Positions 1 to 7,424 of a DNA stretch of 47,247 nt are shown piece by piece. Under the pieces are notes generated by a model, which did not search any database, was not told the origin of the DNA, and saw only the letters and a list, made by a program, of their open reading frames with translations. Source of the DNA: Marivita sp. XM-24bin2 (GTDB lineage: Bacteria > Pseudomonadota > Alphaproteobacteria > Rhodobacterales > Rhodobacteraceae); NCBI GenBank assembly GCA_003149565.1, contig QCWH01000029.1, positions 1 through 47,247 of the forward strand. The letters run 5' to 3'. The stretch's first letter is position 1. Each line of letters begins with the position of its first letter. Both the position numbers and the translations under genes were made by a program.

Positions 1-3
1 CAT
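1..3 (-). CDS. start codon of next flagellar gene, truncated by window edge (probably flgH)
   Basis: An ATG on the minus strand lies one base past the TGA of flgA, in the tightly packed flagellar operon. In related flagellar clusters the L-ring gene flgH commonly follows flgA, so this is probably its start. Only the start codon is visible, so the identity is inferred from gene order. Confidence 0.3.
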
Positions 4-4
4 T

Positions 5-424
5 TCAGGGGAGTACCTTCAAGCTGCCGTCCTCGAGCACTTCTGTTCGAAGTATGCTTTTTGAGGACAGATTCATTGCGCGGATTACATCCCCAACGGC
101 CCCACGCTCCAAAGCGCGCGCTTCCGTGGTGATTGTCAGTCCGTTCAGGACAAATATGGCAGTGGCAATCTGATTTCGCTCAATGAGCGCAGCCTTTACG
201 AGGTTGCTGCTCAGGACGGGCCGTCCAGCATAGACCGCGTGTTTGACCTCGGAGCCGATGACATCTTCAAGCGTGTTCGCACCTCCAGCGACTTGGACGT
301 CCTGCAAGTGGATCGCCTCGGCTGTGATCACTTCACGCGGCCGAATGGTCTTTTGCGCAAATACCGTCTCTGCCAGAACGGGTCCCGCCCCAAGTGCGAA
401 ACATAAGGCTATCACACCCCGCAT
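5..424 (-). CDS. flgA: FlgA, flagellar basal body P-ring formation chaperone
   Basis: This is a 139-residue periplasmic protein with a short N-terminal signal peptide (hydrophobic stretch from about residue 4, likely cleavage after GPVLA near residue 18). The rest matches the SAF/FlgA C-terminal domain, with the pattern IRPREVITAEAI followed by V..G...R.A..AGRPV.. and a final V.A.N..S...L...V..DG. FlgA is the periplasmic chaperone for assembly of the P ring from FlgI. The start overlaps the flgG stop in an ATGA junction, so the two genes are probably translationally coupled. It is shorter than the roughly 220 residues of enterobacterial FlgA, in line with the compact alphaproteobacterial form. 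Confidence 0.9.
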   Translation of the reverse strand: MRGVIALCFALGAGPVLAETVFAQKTIRPREVITAEAIHLQDVQVAGGANTLEDVIGSEVKHAVYAGRPVLSSNLVKAALIERNQIATAIFVLNGLTITTEARALERGAVGDVIRAMNLSSKSILRTEVLEDGSLKVLP

Positions 425-1209
425 CAGCGCACCTGTGTGGTGGCGCCAAGCATCTGATCCACGGCCGAGATGACTTTCGCATTGAGTTCGTAGCCTCGCT
501 GAGCTTCGATCAATTCAGTCAACTCGCGGACGGGATCGACAGAACTGTCTTCCAAGTATCCCTGCCGCAGCGTGCCAAGCCCGTCTTGACCTGGCGTGGC
601 GAGCAACGGTCCGCCCGAGGCCTCGGTCTCGGCGAACAGGTTGCCGCCCAGCGCTTCAAGACCCTTTGCGTTGGCGAATCCCACGAGGTGCAACTGACCG
701 AGCACCTGAGGCTCTGCCGTTTCGGCGAAATACGCGTAGACCTCGCCTTCGGGGTTGATCGAGATACTACGGGCATCTTGGGGAATGACGATCTCGGGTG
801 CGACGGGAAATCCCTCGGACGTGACAATCAAGCCTTCTGCGTTGCGCTTGAGTGATCCATCGCGTGTATAACCAGCCTGCCCGGAGGGCATTGTGACCTC
901 AAGATAGCCATTGCCGTCGATCGCAACGTCGAGATCAGAATTGGTTTGGCTCAGCGACCCTTGAGCGAGGTGTACGGACACCGCAGCGGGACGAACCCCG
1001 AGGCCCACTTGAACACCAGTCGGCAAGACAGTGCCATCTGAGGCATTGACTGTCCCGGCTCGTGCGATCTGTTGATAATGCAGATCCGAAAACTCTGCGC
1101 GGCGTGCGTTGTAGCCGGTTGTGTTCATGTTCGACAGGTTGTTGGAAATGATCTCGACCCGCATTTGCTGAGCGGTCATTCCCGTTGCCGCAATCTTGAG
1201 CGCGCGCAT
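424..1209 (-). CDS. flgG: FlgG, flagellar distal rod protein
   Basis: This 261-residue protein is of normal FlgG length. The N-terminal rod signature is clear (MRALKIAATGMTAQQMRVE, then ISNNLSNMNTTGY with the ANNLANxxTxGF-type motif). So is the core DLDVAIDGNGYLEV and the C-terminal helix ELTELIEAQRGYELNAKVI that flagellar rod and hook proteins share. FlgG polymerises into the distal rod that crosses the periplasm inside the P and L rings. It lies 10 bases after flgF and overlaps flgA by one base, within one operon. Confidence 0.96.
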   Translation of the reverse strand: MRALKIAATGMTAQQMRVEIISNNLSNMNTTGYNARRAEFSDLHYQQIARAGTVNASDGTVLPTGVQVGLGVRPAAVSVHLAQGSLSQTNSDLDVAIDGNGYLEVTMPSGQAGYTRDGSLKRNAEGLIVTSEGFPVAPEIVIPQDARSISINPEGEVYAYFAETAEPQVLGQLHLVGFANAKGLEALGGNLFAETEASGGPLLATPGQDGLGTLRQGYLEDSSVDPVRELTELIEAQRGYELNAKVISAVDQMLGATTQVR

Positions 1210-1219
1210 GGTTTTTCCT

Positions 1220-1933
1220 TTATTTTATGAGTGTTTGTAGGGCCGAAGTTGCCCGTTCATGATCCATGTCGAGCAGTTTCTGACCCATTTCATAGGCACG
1301 CTGGACTTCGATCATCCGGGTAAGCTGAGATATTGCATCCACGTTCGACCCTTCGAGATGCCCCTGAAGAACAAGGCTTGTAGCCGCGGGCTCCAAGACG
1401 CCATCGGTTTTGAAAAGCACTCCTGACTCGCGCGTCAGATTTATGTCAGAACCAGGCTGAACGATGCCGATTTGGCCAAGCAGAATGCCTTCAAGGCTGA
1501 TTGTGCCGTCAGCCGCGATTTCAACATGGGCTTCGCCGGGAGGCACATTGATGGGGGCCCCACCAACATCAAGGACGCGATGGCCATCCGTTGACACGAT
1601 GTCGCCAACTGAATTGACATTGAAAGCCCCGGCGCGCGTCAACCGGACACCGTTTGGCGTCTCGAGCTGAAAATAGCCGTTGCCCTCGATCGCAAGGTCC
1701 AGTGCGTTACCAGTTTGTGTCAGGATTCCCTGTGCGACAGATGTTTTTCTCACCCGCGCTGCAGCCATCGAGAGGCTCTCGCCGTTATCCACGGACTGCA
1801 CATATTCGGAGAAAACAAGCCCTTGCTGCCGAAATCCGGTTGTGGCCGCATTGGCGATGTTGTGCGCAATAATCTCCATCTCGCGCATCAGCCCTGATTG
1901 CCGTGTTAGTGTAACGTATCCGGCGTTTTCCAT
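1220..1933 (-). CDS. flgF: FlgF, flagellar proximal rod protein
   Basis: A 237-residue rod protein with the N-terminal MENAGYVTLTRQSGL and the HNIANAATTGFRQQ motif, the central ALDLAIEGNGYFQL, and the C-terminal helix QLTRMIEVQRAYEMGQKLLD. FlgF is a proximal rod subunit between FlgB/FlgC and FlgG. I place the start at 1933, where the ATG follows the fliQ TGA by one base (TGACATG). An in-frame start 15 bases upstream would lie inside fliQ and adds five residues that do not look like rod protein. It sits directly before flgG. Confidence 0.94.
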   Translation of the reverse strand: MENAGYVTLTRQSGLMREMEIIAHNIANAATTGFRQQGLVFSEYVQSVDNGESLSMAAARVRKTSVAQGILTQTGNALDLAIEGNGYFQLETPNGVRLTRAGAFNVNSVGDIVSTDGHRVLDVGGAPINVPPGEAHVEIAADGTISLEGILLGQIGIVQPGSDINLTRESGVLFKTDGVLEPAATSLVLQGHLEGSNVDAISQLTRMIEVQRAYEMGQKLLDMDHERATSALQTLIK

Positions 1934-1934
1934 G

Positions 1935-2204
1935 TCAGCCTCCTGCAATCGACGGAATGATGGTACGTTGGAAGAAGTCGATCAGGCTTTGGGTCATGAA
2001 GTTCATCGAAGCCCAAAAGACCGACAGCATGGCGATCAGTTTTGGCACAAAGGTCAGCGTCATTTCCTGGATTGACGTGAGTGCCTGAAACAAGCCGATC
2101 GATACCCCTGTAACCAAGGCGACCAGCAAGACCGGTGCAGAAATCAGCACAGCGATGCGTAAGGCCTCGCGTAGAACGTCGTATATGTAGCCTTCGCTCA
2201 GCAT
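1935..2204 (-). CDS. fliQ: FliQ, flagellar type III export gate protein
   Basis: An 89-residue inner-membrane protein with two hydrophobic helices, about residues 17-38 (the AVLISAPVLLVALVTGVSIG region) and 52-75. The between-helix motif FQALTSIQEMTLTFVPK is the hallmark of the FliQ/SctS family. FliQ forms the export gate with FliP and FliR in the flagellar type III secretion apparatus. Length and topology are exactly those expected. The gene is packed between fliE (5 bases upstream) and flgF (1 base downstream). Confidence 0.96.
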   Translation of the reverse strand: MLSEGYIYDVLREALRIAVLISAPVLLVALVTGVSIGLFQALTSIQEMTLTFVPKLIAMLSVFWASMNFMTQSLIDFFQRTIIPSIAGG

Positions 2205-2209
2205 TGCAG

Positions 2210-2497
2210 TCAGACCGGCATGCGAAGGATTTCCTGATATGCTTCAACAACCCGATTTCGAACGGTCACGGCTGTTTCGACTGCCAACTGCGACTGTGAC
2301 AGGGCCTCGACCAGGGCATGTGGGTCTGCGTCTCCATACATTGATGCCATCGCGGTGGATTCCGTCGATGTCAGGTTCTGTGCGAAATCTTCGGTGATTT
2401 TGGCGAAGCTTTCGGCGATGGCCGTTTGGGGGTCGGGCTCGGTCGCCGGTTTCAGGGCTGCGTATTGTTGCGAAGCAAAAAGCGATTTTACGTCCAT
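2210..2497 (-). CDS. fliE: FliE, flagellar MS ring-rod junction protein
   Basis: A 95-residue protein matching FliE. It has a low-complexity N-terminus, a middle helix ending in SMYGDADPHALVEALSQSQ, and the conserved C-terminal block VRNRVVEAYQEILRMPV. FliE links the MS ring protein FliF to the proximal rod and is exported early. It sits between flgC (23 bases upstream) and fliQ, as in many alphaproteobacterial flagellar clusters. Confidence 0.95.
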   Translation of the reverse strand: MDVKSLFASQQYAALKPATEPDPQTAIAESFAKITEDFAQNLTSTESTAMASMYGDADPHALVEALSQSQLAVETAVTVRNRVVEAYQEILRMPV

Positions 2498-2520
2498 GAT
2501 TATTCTCCGTTCTGGAAAGA

Positions 2521-2910
2521 TTATTTGCGCAGCAGATCCATCAGCCCCGACGACATCTGTCGGACCTGATCGAACATTTTAAGGTTGGCCTCGTAGCTGC
2601 GCTGCGCCTCGCGTGCGTCCGCGATCTCGACCACCAGATCGACGTTTGAGCCTGCATAATGGCCAGATTGATCCGCCATCGGATGGCTGGGGTCGTAAAT
2701 CTGTTCGCCAGCGCGCTGATCGAGCGAGATGGGCTCAAGAGTGACTTGCGCCAAGCCAGAGGATTCGATGTTGTCAGAAAAGGTCATGATCTTCCTGCGA
2801 TATCCCGGCGTGTCCGTATTCGCGACGTTCTCGGCAACTATTCGAAGCCGCTGAGATTGCGCTTTGAGGCCGCTTGAGGACACCCCGAGTGCATCTGAAA
2901 ATGCTGACAT
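2521..2910 (-). CDS. flgC: FlgC, flagellar proximal rod protein
   Basis: A 129-residue protein with the FlgC N-terminus (LGVSSSGLKAQSQRLRIVAENVANTDTPGYRRK), a central YDPSHPMADQSGHYAGSNVDLVVE-like segment and the C-terminal helix REAQRSYEANLKMFDQVRQM. FlgC builds the proximal rod with FlgB and FlgF. Compared with the roughly 135-residue enterobacterial protein it is near full length. It follows flgB by 10 bases in the same operon. Confidence 0.95.
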   Translation of the reverse strand: MSAFSDALGVSSSGLKAQSQRLRIVAENVANTDTPGYRRKIMTFSDNIESSGLAQVTLEPISLDQRAGEQIYDPSHPMADQSGHYAGSNVDLVVEIADAREAQRSYEANLKMFDQVRQMSSGLMDLLRK

Positions 2911-2920
2911 TGCCGGCCTC

Positions 2921-3304
2921 CTACTGCTTGCTCAGAGCGCTGCGCAGAATGCCAAGCGATGCCCGGTAGATCGCCAGCGCCCGATCGTGACCGCGCTTTG
3001 CGTCTACTGAATTCAGAATCTCCGTTTCCAGATTCACGCTGTTACCATTGGGGTCGCTTTGTGTGCGTGCCTCAGCAGTAACATGGCCGAACTGAGTATA
3101 CGGACCTACGTGCGACGGTCTTGTTGTTCGGAGCGTAAACGCGTCTGTCGTCCTTGGGACGAGGTCTTCAAACGGCGTGACGGATTTTGCCCGATAGCCG
3201 GGCGTGTCGGCATTGGCGACGTTCTGCGATGTGATCGCTTGTTTGAGCCCGGAGTGCCGGGCCATCGATATCGCGGTTTTGAACAGATCCAAATTCTGGA
3301 ACAT
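2921..3304 (-). CDS. flgB: FlgB, flagellar proximal rod protein
   Basis: A 127-residue proximal rod subunit, first gene of the minus-strand flagellar operon in this window. The N-terminal half carries ITSQNVANADTPGYRAKSV, the FlgB rod motif. The middle contains DPNGNSVNLETEI, the typical G-N-x-V-x-x-E pattern, and the C-terminus is the helix region RALAIYRASLGILRSAL. It starts 86 bases from the divergently transcribed fliI, so both operons share a short promoter region. Confidence 0.95.
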   Translation of the reverse strand: MFQNLDLFKTAISMARHSGLKQAITSQNVANADTPGYRAKSVTPFEDLVPRTTDAFTLRTTRPSHVGPYTQFGHVTAEARTQSDPNGNSVNLETEILNSVDAKRGHDRALAIYRASLGILRSALSKQ

Positions 3305-3390
3305 GACAGGGCTTCTCCCTCGTTGCGTTCAACGAAGGCTTAACCCTGATTCCTTTAGAAAGGGTTTTCACAAGCTGAATGGAGCGTTCG
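3305..3390. promoter_or_regulatory. divergent promoter region between flgB and fliI
   Basis: This 86-base gap must hold the promoters of both flagellar units. It contains TTAACCCT at 3340-3347, close to a CtrA half-site of the form TTAACCAT known from alphaproteobacteria. It also has an inverted repeat AACCCT (3342-3347) / AGGGTT (3361-3366) and a short inverted repeat CGTTG (3321-3325) / CAACG (3330-3334). The promoter role is implied by gene orientation; the CtrA reading is speculative. Confidence 0.45.
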
Positions 3391-4728
3391 ATGCAACAGC
3401 CCGCGTTGACCCATCTCAAGAGCAAACTCTCTGACATTGCACAGGCGTGTTCAGTCGGCAGGGTGGTCTCGACCGATGGTCATACGATCAAGGTAACGGG
3501 ACTCGAGGAGGAGGTGCGCCTTGGGGATCGTCTGCGCCTGATGCGCCGGGATGGGACAAACTTGATGGGAGATGTGCTGTGTCTGTCCGACGAATATGTG
3601 ACGATGCTGCCCGATACCCAACCGCAACAGGTTGCGCTCTCGGACCGAGTGACCAATGACGGGCCTTCGCGGATCAGACCGGATCAATGCTGGCTGGGCC
3701 GCGTGATCGATCCGTATGGCCGACCGCTGGATGACAAGCCTCTCATTGCTGGTGATCGTTCTTTCGACATTTTCAACGATCCGCCCCCGCCGGTACGCCG
3801 CAAGCCACTGGGGGACCGGTTGAGCACCGGTTTTCATCTGTTCAACACGATGCTGCCCATCGTTCGGGGCCAGCGCCTCGGTGTGTTCGCTGGTTCCGGG
3901 GTTGGAAAGTCGATGCTCTTGGCAGATATGATTCAGGCGATGCAGGCTGACGTCATCGTTTTGGCGCTGGTTGGAGAGCGAGGGCGTGAAATCAATGATT
4001 TTACGCAAAGCGTGATCGGCGAAGCTGGGATGTCGCGAACGATTGTCATTGCGGCGAGCGCCGATGCTGCTTCCACAGCTCGAATGCGGTGTCCAATAAC
4101 TGCTATGCGGGTTGCAGAGTATTTTAGGGATGCCGGTCTTCATGTCTTACTGTTTGTCGACTCGATAACTCGCTTTGCAGAGGCGCATCGAGAAGTCGCA
4201 GTTTCTGCGGGCGAGTTTCCCAGTCTGAGGGGCTTTCCGCCCTCTACGCCAGCGCAGATCACCAAACTGGCAGAACGGGCGGGTTCCGGAGCCAAGGGCT
4301 CCGGCGACATTACGGCAGTATTCAGTGTGCTTGTTGCTGCCTCGGACATGAACGAACCCGTTGCAGATATGCTGCGCGGCGTTCTTGACGGGCACGTGGT
4401 TCTTGATCGATCTCTGGCTGATCAGGGTCATTTCCCGGCGGTTGACGTGCTAAAATCGGTGTCTCGATCATTACCGCGCGCGGCGACGGTTCATGAAAAC
4501 GAAATGATATCCCGGGCGCGGCGGCTGGCATCCAAATACCAAGAGTCGTCAGCTTTGATAGAGGCAGGTCTCTATACCGAAGGCACCGACCCGGACCTTG
4601 ATCAGGCAATAGCTTTCAAACGCCACTTTGTCGAATTCTGTGTAACCCGCACGAACCGAACCATCGGGGAGAGTTTTGACGCGCTGCGACTGTGTCTGTT
4701 GCGATCTGGTGCGCTGAAAGACACATAG
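3391..4728 (+). CDS. fliI: FliI, flagellum-specific ATPase of the type III export apparatus
   Basis: A F1-beta-like ATPase that energises export of flagellar rod, hook and filament subunits. The Walker A motif GSGVGKS is at residues 168-174, followed by VGERGREINDF and the Walker B-like strand HVLLFVDSITRFAEAHREV. The later GFPPSTPAQITKLAERAG and GSGDITAVFSVLV blocks are also typical of FliI/SctN. Length is 445 residues, normal for the family. I chose the ATG at 3391 because GGAG (3381-3384) sits six bases upstream. The in-frame ATG at 3379 lacks a clear ribosome binding site. It is divergent from flgB and convergent with urtE, with only five bases between the stops. Confidence 0.93.
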   Translation: MQQPALTHLKSKLSDIAQACSVGRVVSTDGHTIKVTGLEEEVRLGDRLRLMRRDGTNLMGDVLCLSDEYVTMLPDTQPQQVALSDRVTNDGPSRIRPDQCWLGRVIDPYGRPLDDKPLIAGDRSFDIFNDPPPPVRRKPLGDRLSTGFHLFNTMLPIVRGQRLGVFAGSGVGKSMLLADMIQAMQADVIVLALVGERGREINDFTQSVIGEAGMSRTIVIAASADAASTARMRCPITAMRVAEYFRDAGLHVLLFVDSITRFAEAHREVAVSAGEFPSLRGFPPSTPAQITKLAERAGSGAKGSGDITAVFSVLVAASDMNEPVADMLRGVLDGHVVLDRSLADQGHFPAVDVLKSVSRSLPRAATVHENEMISRARRLASKYQESSALIEAGLYTEGTDPDLDQAIAFKRHFVEFCVTRTNRTIGESFDALRLCLLRSGALKDT

Positions 4729-4733
4729 CCTTT

Positions 4734-5441
4734 TTATACCGAAACCCCTGCAAGCAATTCGGCGCGATCAATCTCAGCCTTCGCACCGCTCAATTTGACT
4801 GCGCCGCGCTCCAGAACGTAGAAGCGATCCCCGAGATCATAGGCAAAGCTGAAGTACTGCTCAACAAGTACAATCGCCATCTCCGCTTGTTCACGGAGCA
4901 GGGAAATAACCCGACCAATCTGTTGAATGATATTTGGCTGAATGCCTTCTGTCGGTTCATCCAACAGCAAGAGTTTGGGCTTTGTAATAAGCGCACGTGC
5001 AATCGCCAGTTGCTGTTGCTGACCGCCCGACAGGTCGCCGCCACGACGGTTGAGAAACTCTTTCAGGATCGGGAACAGATCAAAAATATGATCAGGGACA
5101 TGATGCTCTGACTTCGGCAGACAGGCGAAACCGGTCTCGAGGTTTTCACGGACGGTCAGCAAGGGAAAAATATCCCGCCCCTGGGGCACGTAGGCAACGC
5201 CTTTCTGCGCCAAAGCATGAGCCGTCGCGGATTTGATGTCCTCGCCATGCAGCGTCAGGTTTCCGCCCGAGAAGGCGTGTGTGCCCGAGATCGCTTTGAG
5301 CAAAGATGTCTTTCCGACACCGTTTGTGCCCATCACGCAGGTGATCTCACCTTTGGCGGCTTCCATGTCGATCCCGTTTAGAATCTGGCTCCCGCCGTAA
5401 TGCAGGGTCAGCCCACGTGTGCGGAGGATTTCATCGGCCAA
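4734..5441 (-). CDS. urtE: UrtE, urea ABC transporter ATP-binding protein
   Basis: A 235-residue ABC ATPase of the LivF/UrtE branch. It has Walker A GTNGVGKT (with Thr where most have Pro), the Q-loop region YVPQGRDIFPLLTVREN, ABC signature LSGGQQQQLAIARAL and Walker B LLLLDEPTEGIQPNI. The EGIQPNII and DIFPLLTVRENL phrases are typical of UrtE. It pairs with UrtD to drive urea import through UrtB/UrtC. It is the last gene of the urtABCDE operon and overlaps urtD by 11 bases, so coupling is likely. Confidence 0.93.
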   Translation of the reverse strand: MADEILRTRGLTLHYGGSQILNGIDMEAAKGEITCVMGTNGVGKTSLLKAISGTHAFSGGNLTLHGEDIKSATAHALAQKGVAYVPQGRDIFPLLTVRENLETGFACLPKSEHHVPDHIFDLFPILKEFLNRRGGDLSGGQQQQLAIARALITKPKLLLLDEPTEGIQPNIIQQIGRVISLLREQAEMAIVLVEQYFSFAYDLGDRFYVLERGAVKLSGAKAEIDRAELLAGVSV

Positions 5442-6171
5442 GATACACCTCGATCACTTGTTCGTTCTTTGTCACATGGTCCAGCGACCCTTCAGCCAAG
5501 ACAGATCCCTCGTGCAAAACTGTCACTTTGCAGTTCAGTCGTCTGACGAATTCCATGTCATGTTCCACAACCACAACGGCGCGGGTTTTGGCCGCCTCGC
5601 GTAGTATATCGGTCGTGTGCTCGCGTTCCGTTGGCGTCATGCCAGCGGCGGGTTCATCCACCAGAAGCAAGCGAGGATCTTGCGCCAGTAGCATTCCGAT
5701 CTCCAGCCATTGCTTTTGCCCGTGGCTCAATTCGCCGGACTTCCGGTGCAGAGCGCCTGACAAGCCGATCTGTTCGGCAAGATCAGTAACTTTGTCGACG
5801 TCCTCCTGAGACGGTTTGAAAAATAACACGGCCAGGGGACCGCGCGTCTTTTTCAGAGCCATCATAAGGTTGTCGAAAACGCTTTGATCCTCGAAAACGG
5901 TGGGCCTCTGAAACTTTCGTCCGACGCCGGCCTGAGCAATCTTGCTCTCTGACATCTTCAAAAGCGACTCGCCTTTGTCGCCGTATATCACGCGGCCCTC
6001 ATCGGGTTTCGTTTTTCCTGTGATGATGTCCATGAAGGTGGTTTTGCCAGCGCCGTTCGGTCCGATCACTGCGCGCAGCTCAGCGTCGGCGATCTGAAAG
6101 GACAGGTTGTTTATTGCCTTAAACCCGTCAAAGGACACGGAAACGCCGGAGACCTCTAAAAGCGTGCTCAT
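5431..6171 (-). CDS. urtD: UrtD, urea ABC transporter ATP-binding protein
   Basis: A 246-residue ABC ATPase of the LivG/UrtD branch. It has Walker A GPNGAGKTTFMDIITGKT, followed by the family-typical GRKFQRPTVFEDQSVFDNL, ABC signature LSHGQKQWLEIGMLL, Walker B LLLVDEPAAGMTPTE and H-loop VVVEHDMEFV. The SHGQKQWLEIG signature with Trp is characteristic of UrtD. It overlaps urtC by four bases and urtE by eleven, supporting a single urt transcript. Confidence 0.94.
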   Translation of the reverse strand: MSTLLEVSGVSVSFDGFKAINNLSFQIADAELRAVIGPNGAGKTTFMDIITGKTKPDEGRVIYGDKGESLLKMSESKIAQAGVGRKFQRPTVFEDQSVFDNLMMALKKTRGPLAVLFFKPSQEDVDKVTDLAEQIGLSGALHRKSGELSHGQKQWLEIGMLLAQDPRLLLVDEPAAGMTPTEREHTTDILREAAKTRAVVVVEHDMEFVRRLNCKVTVLHEGSVLAEGSLDHVTKNEQVIEVYLGR

Positions 6172-7421
6172 TTGTCGGCCTCCTGCTCGCGCAATGCGCC
6201 TTGGTCTGGTCCAAGATCTGCGCCGTGGCGGTTGGGGCTCTTCTGGTCAATCAGAATGTCGACCAAGCCGCCTATGCCCTTGGGTGCAAACAGCGTGACA
6301 CCCACGAACGAAAGGCCAAGAAGGACAGTCCACCAATCCACCCAACTGATCGTGTAGAAACCAAGATTGATATCGGGTGCTTGCCCCCCGGTGAACCATG
6401 TCGACAGCAGCGAAACAAAGGCCGCACCGATCACCGCGCCATATAGCCTGCCGCGTCCGCCGATGGCGACCCAGACAGCCAGATAGATCGAGGCGATCGG
6501 CGCGATTTCGGCCGGATTGATGATACCGGCCTGCGGATAGTAGAGCGCTCCTGCTATGCCAGCGATCACCGCCGTCAGGGTAAAGATGACCAGCTTGAAT
6601 GTCTCAACGGGATACCCCAGGAAACGCACGCGCGCTTCGTCATCGCGGATTGCCCGGATAACCGAGCCGAACTTGCCCGAGACCACCCAGGCACAAAGAA
6701 TGTATCCCAGCGCCAAAGCCAAGGCTGAACCCCAGAAGAACCACATCGACACGATGGATTGCGGTACCTCAGAAAGCCCGGGCAGGTTCTGAAGACCGGA
6801 CAACCCGTTGTTGCCGCGAAGTCCGCTGTCATTTTGGAAAAGGTGAAGCGATAGCGCCAGTGTCATCGCCTGTGTCAGGATTGACAGGTAAACACCTGTG
6901 ACGCGGCTGCGGAACGCCAGCCATCCGAAAACCAGTGCGAGCAGACCGGGCACAATGACCACCGCAGCCAATTGCAGCGGAAGCGAATGAGCAAACGCCC
7001 AGATTGGCGGGAACTCTGATGCACCGACAACTCCGAAAATCTGCGTGGCAATCCCGTCTGAGACCTCCTGCGGCGTTGGTGGAAGAGGCGCTGCGGCAAG
7101 ACTTTCCAGCACGATGATTTCGGTCCGGGCGTACATAAGCCACATACCGATCGCGTAGCCTCCGAGCCCAAAAAAGGCCATGTGCCCAAGACTGAGAATA
7201 CCGCAATACCCCCAGACCAGATCCATCGCCAAGGCCACGAGGCACAAGCACAGCGTTTTGCCCAAAGTTTTGACGAAACTGGTCGAGATCACGCCAATTC
7301 CGAACCCTTCAGAAAGGATCGTTACACCGACGGTGAACAGCGCAAGAATCGCCAGAAAAACCATCACCGAGGGAAAGCGCAGCGCGAAAGGCTGGCGGCG
7401 GGGAAGAGCAACTTCAGTCAT
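6168..7421 (-). CDS. urtC: UrtC, urea ABC transporter permease
   Basis: A 417-residue LivM-type inner-membrane permease with around nine to ten hydrophobic segments. Diagnostic stretches are DLVWGYCGILSLGHMAFFGLGGYAIGM, the cytoplasmic loop SGKFGSVIRAIRDDEARVRFLGYPVE that contacts the ATPases, and AVWVAIGGRGRLYGAVIGA. It forms the membrane channel with UrtB. A periplasmic insert of about 50 residues after the early helices (around residues 100-150) is usual in UrtC. The start lies three bases after the urtB stop and the end overlaps urtD by four. Confidence 0.93.
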   Translation of the reverse strand: MTEVALPRRQPFALRFPSVMVFLAILALFTVGVTILSEGFGIGVISTSFVKTLGKTLCLCLVALAMDLVWGYCGILSLGHMAFFGLGGYAIGMWLMYARTEIIVLESLAAAPLPPTPQEVSDGIATQIFGVVGASEFPPIWAFAHSLPLQLAAVVIVPGLLALVFGWLAFRSRVTGVYLSILTQAMTLALSLHLFQNDSGLRGNNGLSGLQNLPGLSEVPQSIVSMWFFWGSALALALGYILCAWVVSGKFGSVIRAIRDDEARVRFLGYPVETFKLVIFTLTAVIAGIAGALYYPQAGIINPAEIAPIASIYLAVWVAIGGRGRLYGAVIGAAFVSLLSTWFTGGQAPDINLGFYTISWVDWWTVLLGLSFVGVTLFAPKGIGGLVDILIDQKSPNRHGADLGPDQGALREQEADK

Positions 7422-7424
7422 GTC

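Noticed and set aside
394-855. 153-residue plus-strand frame opposite flgG
   Set aside because: It overlaps a firm flagellar gene and has no family features.
4729-4733. terminator between fliI and urtE
   Set aside because: Only five bases separate the two stops. The CTTTTTA stretch here has no stem next to it.
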